Assembly: GCA_019416285.1 (NCBI GenBank)
Contig: DXXM01000026.1
Coordinates: forward strand, 1-48,769
Source: Bacteroidales bacterium
GTDB taxonomy: Bacteria; Bacteroidota; Bacteroidia; Bacteroidales; Muribaculaceae
Length of the DNA stretch: 48,769 nt
Direction: 5' to 3'
A program made the translations under genes and the position numbers. Shown piece by piece: positions 33,684 through 42,169 of this stretch. Every line of letters begins with the position of its first letter. The stretch's first letter is position 1. The notes beneath the pieces are model-generated. The model saw nothing but the letters and a program-made list of their open reading frames with translations, was not told the origin of the DNA and ran no database searches.

Positions 33684-35405
33684 TTACTGACCTACGAGAG
33701 CGGGATTTGCCTCCTTGTTGTAGGTGAACTCATCCTGCGGGATAGCGGCACGCCATCCGTTCATGAAGTCAGGCTGATAGGTGGCGGCTACTGTGGTCGG
33801 GTAGCTGCCGCTGTTCATGATATCGTTTTTGTCAAGAGTCTTGTACTCGATGACTTCGTTCCAACGCTTGTAGTCAAACCAGTTGAAGCCCTCGCCCCAG
33901 AGTTCGAGGCGGCGCTGGAGCTTCACTTCATCAAGAAGCGCTGTGCCTGAAGTGGCGGGAACGGTGTAGGTGGCGTCACGTTTTGCCATGAGCTCCTGGA
34001 GGCAGCTGACTGCGGTGGCGTTGTCTCCGTTATGGCAAGCGGCCTCTGCCTCGATGAGAAGCATTTCTGCGGCGCGCATGTAGGGAGGCCAGCAGGAAGT
34101 ATATCCGTCAGGCAGTCCCTGGAACTTGTAGGGAACACCGAATGATATACCCTTGCTGTTGGTCGGGTAGATTCCCTTGATGTCCTCGGGGCGGAGTGAG
34201 GCGAAGCGTTTACCGTATTCCTGTATGAATTTCCACATGGCGAGATTCTTGCCTTTGGGTTTGGTTCCGGATCCTGTTATTGAGACGAGGTAGGTCTGGT
34301 TCGAGTAAAGGCTCGGATTGAAGAAGTCTTCCTCAGTAATGCCGAACTCAGCTGCCATTTCGGGAGCATGGCGTACGCATAGAGGGCCGAAGTAAAGCTG
34401 AGAGCGCACGTCGGTCTCTTTGAAATTCTTGTAGAGGTCATACTGCATTGAAGAGGTATAGCCCCAGCTCTTGACGTAGTGACCGTTGCAGGCATAATGA
34501 GGACCGAAGCCCCAGTAGTAGATGCCTAAGGGATCCATTGCGGGAGCCCACATCCATTCGTCGTTCTCGGTTGAGAAGCCCGATAGATAGTCGGTTTCCG
34601 ACATGATGGGATAGCCCTGACGTGCGTCGTGGGCCATCTTCTGGGCTGTCTGATAGTCATCTTTCAGGAGGGCGAGGCGGGCGAAGAGGCCACGGGCCAC
34701 ATTCTCGTCGAGGAAGAAGAGCTGGTCGCCGCGATTCTTCGAAGATTTCTCGAAGCAGGCGATTGCTTCCTGAAGGTCTTTGTAGAGCTGATCATACACC
34801 TCGTTGCAGGTGCTGAACTGCTTGTCGTTGGGTTCGCCGGACTTGATGCGGAACACGATGCAATATTCCTCGCCGTTCTTCGAGTCAATCCAGCGGGGAC
34901 CGTAGACCTGCATGAGACGGGTATATGCGTGAGCGCGCATACACAGTGCCGAGGCTTTGAGCCAGAGCTCGTTGCTGTTCTCCGTGTTTTCATTAATGTT
35001 GCTCAGGATTGAGTTCGCCGAGCCGATGATGGAATATGCGTAGTTATACATCCATGCAGGCCACCAGCCGGTCATGTAACGGAAGTTGGCCGGTTTGATA
35101 CCGGAGGCCAGATATCTGGTGATTTCACTCGCATTGTTGTCCGGGCCGAGGCCTTCGCCGTAGACAGTGGCGAAGAAAGTCTCGCCGGATGCGTTGAGGT
35201 TGCCGTTTTTCAGATCCTCATACTGACGCTGCATCTGACGGACGAGACCCGTCACAGCCGCGTTAGCGCCTTCTTCGGTAGTATTTATGGTCTCGGAAGA
35301 AACACCGGTGAGGGGCTCTTCGTTAAGGAAGTCGTCGCCGCATGAAACCAATGCCGTAGACATCAGAGCCACTCCGAGAGCGCCGATAATATATCTATTT
35401 TTCAT
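33684..35405 (-). CDS. SusD/RagB-family nutrient-binding lipoprotein
   Basis: This 573-residue surface lipoprotein forms the lid over the SusC-type transporter and binds its substrate. The lipoprotein signal ends LMSTALVSC with Cys22 followed by GDDFLNEEP, a typical SusD start. TPR-like helices (YSIIGSANSILSNI, KASALCMRAHAYTRLMQVYG) and late conserved FNWFDYKRWNEVI and PQDEFTYNKEANP are family marks. It is 26 bp downstream of the SusC gene. The ligand is not identifiable from sequence. The neighbouring phosphatase suggests a phosphorylated compound (inference). Confidence 0.95.
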   Translation of the reverse strand: MKNRYIIGALGVALMSTALVSCGDDFLNEEPLTGVSSETINTTEEGANAAVTGLVRQMQRQYEDLKNGNLNASGETFFATVYGEGLGPDNNASEITRYLASGIKPANFRYMTGWWPAWMYNYAYSIIGSANSILSNINENTENSNELWLKASALCMRAHAYTRLMQVYGPRWIDSKNGEEYCIVFRIKSGEPNDKQFSTCNEVYDQLYKDLQEAIACFEKSSKNRGDQLFFLDENVARGLFARLALLKDDYQTAQKMAHDARQGYPIMSETDYLSGFSTENDEWMWAPAMDPLGIYYWGFGPHYACNGHYVKSWGYTSSMQYDLYKNFKETDVRSQLYFGPLCVRHAPEMAAEFGITEEDFFNPSLYSNQTYLVSITGSGTKPKGKNLAMWKFIQEYGKRFASLRPEDIKGIYPTNSKGISFGVPYKFQGLPDGYTSCWPPYMRAAEMLLIEAEAACHNGDNATAVSCLQELMAKRDATYTVPATSGTALLDEVKLQRRLELWGEGFNWFDYKRWNEVIEYKTLDKNDIMNSGSYPTTVAATYQPDFMNGWRAAIPQDEFTYNKEANPALVGQ

Positions 35406-35431
35406 ATTGTTTCAGTTTTAATTATTGTGTT

Positions 35432-38400
35432 TTAGAAACGTGCTGTGATCTCGAAAGAATATACGCGTGAGGGAACGAAGTAGTTGCCCTGACCACCGGA
35501 ATAGTTGTAGGTCGGGTTCATACCGCGCATTTTGGTGAAGAGTTTCACGTTGTCGATGGAGAGGCCGGCGCTGAGACCGCGGAGGGTAAGCGGGGCCACC
35601 CATTTCTTGGGAAGATCGTAAGTGATGTTGAGGTTCTTGAACGCAAGATAACTGCTTGAGATAAGGAAGCGGTCGCTGGTTGCGTTATTGTCGCTGGCAT
35701 TGACAGTGTTGATCTGCGGACGGATGCCACGGTTGATGCGGTTTTCGTCAGTGATGCCTTCTGCCATGTCAGGAGTCCAGGAATTGGTGATGGCGTCAAC
35801 ATGGAGCGATGTACCGGCGGAGGGAGTGAGCATGCTGCTGTAGACGGTGTTGAGGGTCTTGCCGCCGAGACTGTAGGTGAAGAGGGCGCTTACAGAGAGA
35901 CCTTTCCAGCGCAGATTGGTGCCGAATGAACCGTAGACGGTGGGGAGCGATGTGCCGCGGAAATGCTTGGATGCAAATGAGGTACTGGTGGTGTAGTATC
36001 TGTCGCCTATCTTGACGAGAGCGTTGCCGCCTTCAGCATTGTCAAGGTTTGACTGCCATTTTGTTTCGTCAAATTCCCAGACACCTGTTCCCATTCCGTT
36101 CTGGTCGAGAATCTCTGACTCGAAAGAGTGGGAATCCTTGTTGATTTCGTAGAGGGACTTGCCTGTGGTCATGTCGACACCTGCCCACTTGTAGGTGTAG
36201 TATTCATAACGGCTCTTGCCTTCCACGAGTGCGCGGGGCGAGTTCCAGAGGTTGCCGGCGGGGAGTTTTGTGATTTTGTTCTTGATAAAGGTTGCGTCGG
36301 CATGGGCTGACCATGTGAAATCCCTGGTGGTGATGATGTCGCCGCTCACGAGGATTTCCCATCCGGTATTTCTCATGTTGCCGATGTTCTGCCATTGCGA
36401 CATGGATTCGCCGCCGCCGTCGGTGCCGTTGGACGGTGCCTGAGGAACATCGAAGAGAAGGTCGGCGTTGACGCGCGAGAAGAAGCCTACAGAAGCGTTG
36501 AGGCGGCTGTTGAAGAAGTATCCTTCGAGAGCGAGGTCAAGAGTTTTGGTGGACTCCCAGCGGATATCCTTGTTTCCGAGCGTCGAGGGGAACACGGAGG
36601 GATTTCCGTCGAGGGTGTAGCTGTACTTCGCCCAGAGGTCGTAGGTAGGATAGTAGTTGCTGGTGTAGTCATTGCCGGCGGTACCATAGGCGGCACGGAG
36701 CTTGAGCTGGTTGATCCATTCCACTTCCTTGAGGAATTTTTCCTTGTTGATAATCCAGCTTGCGCCGACGCTCCAGAATGTGCCCCAGCGGTTGTCTTTA
36801 TGGAACTTACTTGATGCGTCGCGTGAGATGCTGGCCTCGAGGAAGTATTGGTTGTTCCAGTTGTAGCGTGCGCGGCCCATGAAGGTTTCGGTGCGGTAGC
36901 GGTAAGCGTAGGCGCCGGTGCCTTCGTTTTCTGTAAAGTTGTTCAGATAGTATTTGTCGGGGAAGAGCTGGTTTTTGTTCTTTGCATAGGTGTAGGTGTA
37001 GTAGCGGCTGTAGCTCTCGTGGTTGAGCATGGCGTCGATGTGGTGTGCGCCGTATTCGTGTGACCATGAGATATACTGCTGGAGATTGGTTGTCTCACGT
37101 TTGTAGAAATATTTTGTGAGGCGTCCGAATCCCTGTGCTGAGCCGATGAGGGGGCTGTCGTAGCTGGTGTTTTCCTCGCGGTAGCGGTTCATTGTGCCGC
37201 GTACCGTCACCTCGAAGTTGTAGGGGAGGTAGATGGTTGCGAAAGCGTTGCCGTCGACCGAAAGACGCTCGTAGTCCTCGGAGTTGGCGCGGAGTATATA
37301 GGCCTTGTTGCTGGTGAAAGCTGAATAACCGTCCATGGTATTCCAGATAGGATTGCCGTTTTCATCGCGGAGAATTTCACCTGTTTTCCAGTCGTGTGCG
37401 TAGTAAGGGAGACCGGGAGCCGTGCTCTGATATGACATGGCGTTTGAGGTCGACGAAAGGTTGTCGCTGTCAAACTGTGGCTGGTTGGACTCGATTTCAG
37501 CTGCTGTGAGGCCTGCACCGAACTTGAGGTAGTTTGTGGGGCGGAACTCTGTGTTGAGGCGGGCATTCCAGCGCTCGAAGTCAGTCTTGAGGAGGTAGCC
37601 TTTTTCCTTAACATAACCGAGAGAGGCGTAGGCGCTGAATCTTTCGGAAGCGCCGGTAGCGCTGATATTGTATTCCTGACGGTGGCCGTTGCGTGAGATT
37701 GCATCCCACCAGTCGGTGTCATTATAGCAAGAAAGCGGATTGAGAATAACGTTGCCATTCTCATCAAACACCTTATCGGCACCGTCGGTGACGCTACCGT
37801 CAGTACCTGTGCCGTAGAGGTTGAGCACACCGGCTTCGGAGAAGAAGTTGCCGATGGTCTCCTTCATGGCTGATTCGTATGTGGGATAGACAGCGGGGTT
37901 AGATGTCACTTTGCCGTTTGAGATGGCCTGAAGCATGGCCTCGTTCCAGCGGTTGTAGCCCAGACGCTTGTATTCGGGGAGGGCACGCTGATAGACACCC
38001 TGACGGATTTTGGCTGTCACTTCGACATTGCCGGAATTTTTTGCTTTTTTGGTTGTGATGAGGACAACACCGTTGGCACCCTTGGCACCGTAGAGGGCGC
38101 AGGATGCTGCGTCTTTCAGCACTGAGATGCTTTCAACGTCGTTAGGGTTGATGTCGTTGTATTCACCGCTCCATACCACACCGTCTACCACATAAAGAGG
38201 TGCGGTGGTACCGTTGATTGAGTTGATACCGCGGATAAGGATTGAGGGGGAATCACCGGGAGTGCCAGTGGAGCCGTTGACCTGGACGCCGGGGGCCATA
38301 CCTTCAAGGGCTGAGGTCACGGAGGTCACAGGGCGGCGCTGGATGTCCTTGTCGCTGATGACGGCGACTGAACCGGTCAGTGATTCCTTGGAGGCTGTAC

Positions 38401-38774
38401 CGTAGGCCACGACTACGACTTCGTCAAGAGCCTTGATGTCCTCCTTCATTGTGATGTTGATGACGGAGCGCTCTCCTACGGTGACGCTCTGGGTCATGTA
38501 GCCGATATAGGAAAACTCAATCACAGAGCCTTTGGAGGCTTTGACTGAATATTTTCCGTCCATATCGGTTGCCATGCCGGTGTTGGTTCCTTTTACAAGG
38601 ACTGACACTCCCGGCATCGGATCGCCGGATTCGTCAATTACTTGTCCCGTGATGGTACGGGTCTGCGCTGATGCACTGATGGCCCAGAGCGCGCAGACAA
38701 CAAGGAGCAGAATACGGGTGAGGGATTTTGACCCCCCCCGATTTACTAATAAATGTTAAAACTCCGTTTGTCAT
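35432..38774 (-). CDS. SusC/RagA-family TonB-linked outer-membrane transporter, start frameshifted at a G8 tract
   Basis: This TonB-dependent outer-membrane transporter has a CarboxypepD-reg-like domain (ESGDPMPGVSVLVKGTNTG), a box near EVVVVAYG, a plug (DKDIQRRPVTSVTSALEGMAPG) and a C-terminal 22-strand barrel ending VYSFEITARF. The uninterrupted frame runs from 38782 to 35432 but contains no ATG, GTG or TTG before the internal ATG at 38617, which would delete the signal peptide. An ATG at 38774 lies in another frame. If the G8 run (38732-38739) were seven, translation from it gives KSLTRILLLVVCALWAISASA, a good signal, joined to the whole receptor. As sequenced, the gene is therefore OFF, or contains an assembly error. 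Confidence 0.9.
38732..38739 (-). repeat. Homopolymer G8 tract near the start of the SusC gene
   Basis: There are eight C on the plus strand (eight G in the coding strand), 35 nt after the ATG at 38774 and before the signal-peptide core. One base fewer restores the SusC reading frame. Such a run in the first codons is the classic form of a slipped-strand contingency locus. Confidence 0.9.
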
Positions 38775-38810
38775 AATGTTAATGATAATTGGTTTATGAT
38801 AGTGTTGTAT

Positions 38811-40133
38811 TTATTCTGAAAACCTGGTCGAAAAGCCGTCGAGCTTGCTCATGTAGTGGTCGCGGAGATCTTTCCAGCGGTAGTAGGGGCCGCGGACGGG
38901 TTTGACCGGGAGTGTCACTTCCTTTTCGTTGAGGAGAACTTTGACGAGGACTTCATCGGGGGTGTAGGCGGCTTTTTTCTCCGGACGGTAGAAAATCATC
39001 TGTATGTTGCTGCCCATGGGGAAGATTTCGTAGTTGCGCCATTGCGGTGCGAGCTGTTCGAGGTCGGTGATGTCGAGGGCGCTGTTGTCGAGTTCCATGA
39101 GGATGGTGAGGGGCAGTACGATTGACTCGTGGCCGAAACGGAGGTTGGCGCTGAGGCGCGGGGAGACCACTGCGGTGTCGGCCGACTCGATGATGTTGCG
39201 CAGGAGCACGCGCTGATTGTATGGGACGCGGTTTTTGGTGAGCGAGGTGTTGCCTGCGGCGATGTACCAGTCGGCGTTGTTGGCGAGCCATTCGCCGTGG
39301 AGTTCTTCGGGTGTGAAGAGGTCGTAGAGGTCAGGCTGGTCGTCGTGGCTCTGGGTGTTGACGGCGATGTCGAATATCCGGGTGAAGACTTTGACCGGGT
39401 TGAGGCTGTCGGTCACGAACTGGGGGTCGTTGAACACCTTGGAGATGAATGAGTCGTAGGTGCGGTGCTTGCGGCCGTAGTCGTCGGCGATGTGTTCGGC
39501 TTCGCGGGCCAGTTTCTTGGCCACGGTGTCGGTGCTGTTGTAGGCGAGGATTTTCTGAGTGGCGCGCGAGGCGTCGCAGGTCACTATGAGTTCAGGGCAT
39601 ATTTTCTGAAGTTCGGCAATCTCGTTGGCCATGGAGAGGATGCAACGTATCACGACGGTGGATTTGGCGTCGACGTGGGTGCCGGGGACGAAGATTTCAG
39701 GGAAGTTCTCGGTCATTCGGCGTGCGATTTCGCGGTGCTGACGGTGGCCGAGGGGGGTGAGTTCGCCGACGCGGTTGCGCGAGGCGTCGCGGATTTCAGT
39801 CAGCTGTTTCAGCAGGAGCTCGCCGCGGGGAGTGAGTTTGCCGTAGCGGGCTGCTTTCTCGAGATACTCTACGGGCTTGTCGTACTTCTCGTTATTGAGA
39901 AGCCAGCGGCTGCCGTGGCGACCGTAGTGCTCGATATGGAATGGAACATAACCTTTCGGAGCTTTTGTCAGCTCGGGGAGTCCGTAGGCCGGACGCGGAT
40001 AAGCGAGATACTGGCTTCCTGCCTGATAAGGGTCGACCATCCCGGCCACCTTTGCTGGCACGGCAGCCTGGGCTGAAAAGAGTAGTCCCAGTCCGCTGAT
40101 CCATAACAGAGCTGAACGCGCAAATTTTTTCAT
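38811..40133 (-). CDS. Histidine acid phosphatase, MINPP/phytase-like
   Basis: This 440-residue exported phosphatase of histidine phosphatase clade 2 has a signal peptide (MKKFARSALLWISGLGLLFSA). The catalytic motif is HYGRHGSRW, with nucleophile His73 and Arg72/Arg76. The proton-donor region is RFGHES with His335-Glu336, in the position where MINPP enzymes carry HAE and bacterial phytases carry HD. LTPLGHRQHREIARRM is a further family block. Multiple inositol polyphosphate phosphatases remove phosphates from phytate in gut Bacteroides, so an inositol phosphate is a plausible substrate. The gene lies 36 bp upstream of SusC on the same strand and appears to head that operon. Confidence 0.88.
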   Translation of the reverse strand: MKKFARSALLWISGLGLLFSAQAAVPAKVAGMVDPYQAGSQYLAYPRPAYGLPELTKAPKGYVPFHIEHYGRHGSRWLLNNEKYDKPVEYLEKAARYGKLTPRGELLLKQLTEIRDASRNRVGELTPLGHRQHREIARRMTENFPEIFVPGTHVDAKSTVVIRCILSMANEIAELQKICPELIVTCDASRATQKILAYNSTDTVAKKLAREAEHIADDYGRKHRTYDSFISKVFNDPQFVTDSLNPVKVFTRIFDIAVNTQSHDDQPDLYDLFTPEELHGEWLANNADWYIAAGNTSLTKNRVPYNQRVLLRNIIESADTAVVSPRLSANLRFGHESIVLPLTILMELDNSALDITDLEQLAPQWRNYEIFPMGSNIQMIFYRPEKKAAYTPDEVLVKVLLNEKEVTLPVKPVRGPYYRWKDLRDHYMSKLDGFSTRFSE

Positions 40134-40212
40134 GGAGGTTAATTAGTAATGATGATTGGTATAAAAAACGGGTGGAGAGGGGCGGTGTAGATATAACAAT
40201 TGCTCGTTTGCG

Positions 40213-40220
40213 CAAATTTA
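40213..40220 (-). promoter_or_regulatory. Possible -7 box of the phosphatase-SusC-SusD operon
   Basis: The minus strand reads TAAATTTG, fitting TAnnTTTG, which would give a leader of about 70-75 nt. The -33 box is not evident. Confidence 0.45.
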
Positions 40221-40317
40221 ATCAAAAAAATATTAATAGGATATAATTTTGATAAAATTAATGGTGAAAATCGACGATTTTTTTGTTTTTTCATGGCATA
40301 TAGTTAGCACTTATTAG

Positions 40318-40339
40318 TTAGTTAATAAAAATTAACTAA
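40318..40339. repeat. AT-rich palindrome upstream of the phosphatase operon
   Basis: TTAGTTAAT (40318-40326) and ATTAACTAA (40331-40339) form a perfect 9-bp stem with an AAAA loop. It lies about 100 bp upstream of the putative -7 box and could be an operator. The remainder of gap 40134-40498 is AT-rich, apart from the terminator at 40384-40430 and GC-rich sequence near 40444-40498. Confidence 0.45.
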
Positions 40340-40383
40340 AAATTCCACTTGGATTTTAAGTTAATATACCGTTAAAATTAGTG

Positions 40384-40430
40384 CAAAAACGGACGTGGCC
40401 CGACATCGCTTTCAGATGCCGGGCCACGTC
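40384..40430 (-). terminator. Rho-independent terminator of the GH28 gene
   Basis: A 16-bp stem with one mismatch (40392-40407 with 40415-40430, 7-nt loop) is followed on the minus strand by CGTTTTTG. It sits about 70 bp after the GH28 stop. Confidence 0.9.
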
Positions 40431-40498
40431 TGTAAAACAGTGTCGGATATGCAGGCGGCCGGAGATTTTTCCGGTTCCGGAGCCGGAGGGAGGGGAGA

Positions 40499-41917
40499 CT
40501 ATTTTTTGTCTTCGACGAAGCGGACGTTTTTGAGAGTCACCTGAGCGGTGGCGCTGTCGATTTCGGTGGCTTTGCCAGTGTAGACGAAGGTGCAGTCGCT
40601 CACGGTGATGTCATGTACGCAGTCCATTCCGGCGAGTCCGGAGGCGGCGATGGCGGTCTTGGCTCCGCGACACACCACGTCGTTGATGTGGATGTCGGTG
40701 AACTCAGGTACTTTCACCATCTCTTTGGGCGCCTTGATGTCGGATTCCTTCGAGCCGGCTGGACGGTCGGCGTAGTCACACTGGAAGCTGATGGCGGCGC
40801 CGGAGATGTCGGCCATCATTATGCCGCTGATGTAGATGTCCTCGGTCTTGCCTCCGCGCCCCACGCCGCTCTTGAAGCGCAGGCCTATGTCGGTGCCTGC
40901 GAAGGTGCAGTCGCGGACCACAATGCGCTTCATGCCGCAGACATCCTCGCTGCCGATGACGAAGCCGCCGTGGGCATGGTAGACGGTGTTGTCCTGGATG
41001 AGAATATCCTCGCAGCCGTTGACGAGAGCGTTTTTCTTGGCGTCGCCGCTCTTCATGCAGAGGCCGTCGTCGCCCGCGTCGACCACGGAGTTGACTATGA
41101 GTACCTGATGGCAGTCGCTGATGTCGATGGCGTCGCCGTTCTGGGCGTTCCAGGGACAGCGCACGGTGATGCCGTCGATTATCACGTTGCGCGAGTTGAA
41201 TGGATGCACATGGAATTTGGGTGCGTTCTGGAAGGTGACGCCCTGCAGGAAGATGCCCTCGCAGTGGTGGACGCGGAAGAGGTCGTTGCGCATCTTCTCC
41301 TGGCGCTCCGGGGTTTTGGCGATGTCGCCGTGGCCCGATTTCAGTTCCCAGGGATACCAGAGGGAGCCGTCCTGACGCTCCACTCCGCCCATGCTCTTGT
41401 AGCGCTTCCACTCGACGTCGCTCACCTTCATGCGTTTGACCGGACGCCACTGGGCGCCGTTGCCGTCGATAGTACCCTCGCCGGTGATGGAGATGTTAGT
41501 GCAGCGCTCGGCGCGGATGCAGGCGAACACGCGCGAGGGGTGGGCGGAAATGGTGTCGACGTAGAGCGATTTGTCGGGCGAGAAGTAGAGGATGGCGTTG
41601 CGCTCGAGGTGGAGGTCGACGTTGCTTTTGAGTTCAAGGGGGCCGGTGAGCCATACGCCCTGCGGCACTATGACGTGGCCGCCTCCCACGCGGGCTATCT
41701 CGTCGATGGCCTTCTGAATGGCGCGGGTGTCGAGTGTCACGCCGTCGCCTGTAGCTCCGAAGTCGCGGACGTCGGTGGAGCGGGCGGGGAGGGTGAATGG
41801 TTTGACCTGACGGACCTCCACCGGCATATTGCGGTAGTAGTCACTGTAGGAGTCGGCGGCTGAGGCGGCAAATGCTAACAGGCTCAGCAGGAAGGAGAGG
41901 GTAAGGATTTTTTTCAT
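40499..41917 (-). CDS. GH28 family glycoside hydrolase (polygalacturonase-like)
   Basis: This 472-residue exported pectin hydrolase has a right-handed parallel beta-helix. I start at MKKILTLSFLLSLLAFAASA, a clear signal peptide, instead of the ATG at 42049. The entry motif VRDFGATGDGVTLDTRAIQ is typical of GH28. The catalytic motifs follow in order: NGDAIDISD (about 257-265, NxD), DAGDDGLCMKSGD (about 277-289, Asp-Asp), HAHGGFVIGSE (about 311-321, His-Gly) and GLRFKSGVGRGG (about 343-354, the RxK motif). It may act on galacturonan or rhamnogalacturonan. It has its own terminator, so it is likely expressed separately from the SusCD operon downstream. Confidence 0.94.
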   Translation of the reverse strand: MKKILTLSFLLSLLAFAASAADSYSDYYRNMPVEVRQVKPFTLPARSTDVRDFGATGDGVTLDTRAIQKAIDEIARVGGGHVIVPQGVWLTGPLELKSNVDLHLERNAILYFSPDKSLYVDTISAHPSRVFACIRAERCTNISITGEGTIDGNGAQWRPVKRMKVSDVEWKRYKSMGGVERQDGSLWYPWELKSGHGDIAKTPERQEKMRNDLFRVHHCEGIFLQGVTFQNAPKFHVHPFNSRNVIIDGITVRCPWNAQNGDAIDISDCHQVLIVNSVVDAGDDGLCMKSGDAKKNALVNGCEDILIQDNTVYHAHGGFVIGSEDVCGMKRIVVRDCTFAGTDIGLRFKSGVGRGGKTEDIYISGIMMADISGAAISFQCDYADRPAGSKESDIKAPKEMVKVPEFTDIHINDVVCRGAKTAIAASGLAGMDCVHDITVSDCTFVYTGKATEIDSATAQVTLKNVRFVEDKK

Positions 41918-42028
41918 GTCGGCTGGAATCAAGTATTTTCGTGAATTTATAATTGTCCGGAATAAAAACGCGCAACTCCACCACATTATTATATAATATA
42001 TAGGTGTAATTGCTTTATGTGAGGGGGA

Positions 42029-42140
42029 CAAGAGGACAGGAGATAACAAGAGATACAGATGATTTATTTTTTAGTTACTCGAATCCCGGATTCAAATAGT
42101 TTAAAATCATCTGTATCTCTTGTTATCTCCTGCCCTCTTG
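42029..42140. repeat. Long intergenic hairpin, 37-bp arms
   Basis: Arms 42029-42065 and 42104-42140 are inverted copies with one mismatch. The 38-bp spacer holds the small palindrome GAATCC C GGATTC (42081-42093). The right arm and flank match those of the hairpin at 18010-18098 in about 20 of 23 positions. It lies between the barrel-protein gene stop (42170) and the GH28 start. Confidence 0.8.
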
Positions 42141-42169
42141 TGCCTTTAAGGGAACAAAGGTGTGGGGAA

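Noticed and set aside
38205..38405. Short plus-strand ORFs opposite the SusC start
   Set aside because: They overlap the plug-domain coding sequence in antisense and show no recognisable features.
40613..41863. Long 416-residue ORF on the plus strand opposite the GH28 gene
   Set aside because: Composition is Ala/Val/Asp/Gly-rich without domains, an antisense shadow of GH28, whose motifs are intact on the other strand.
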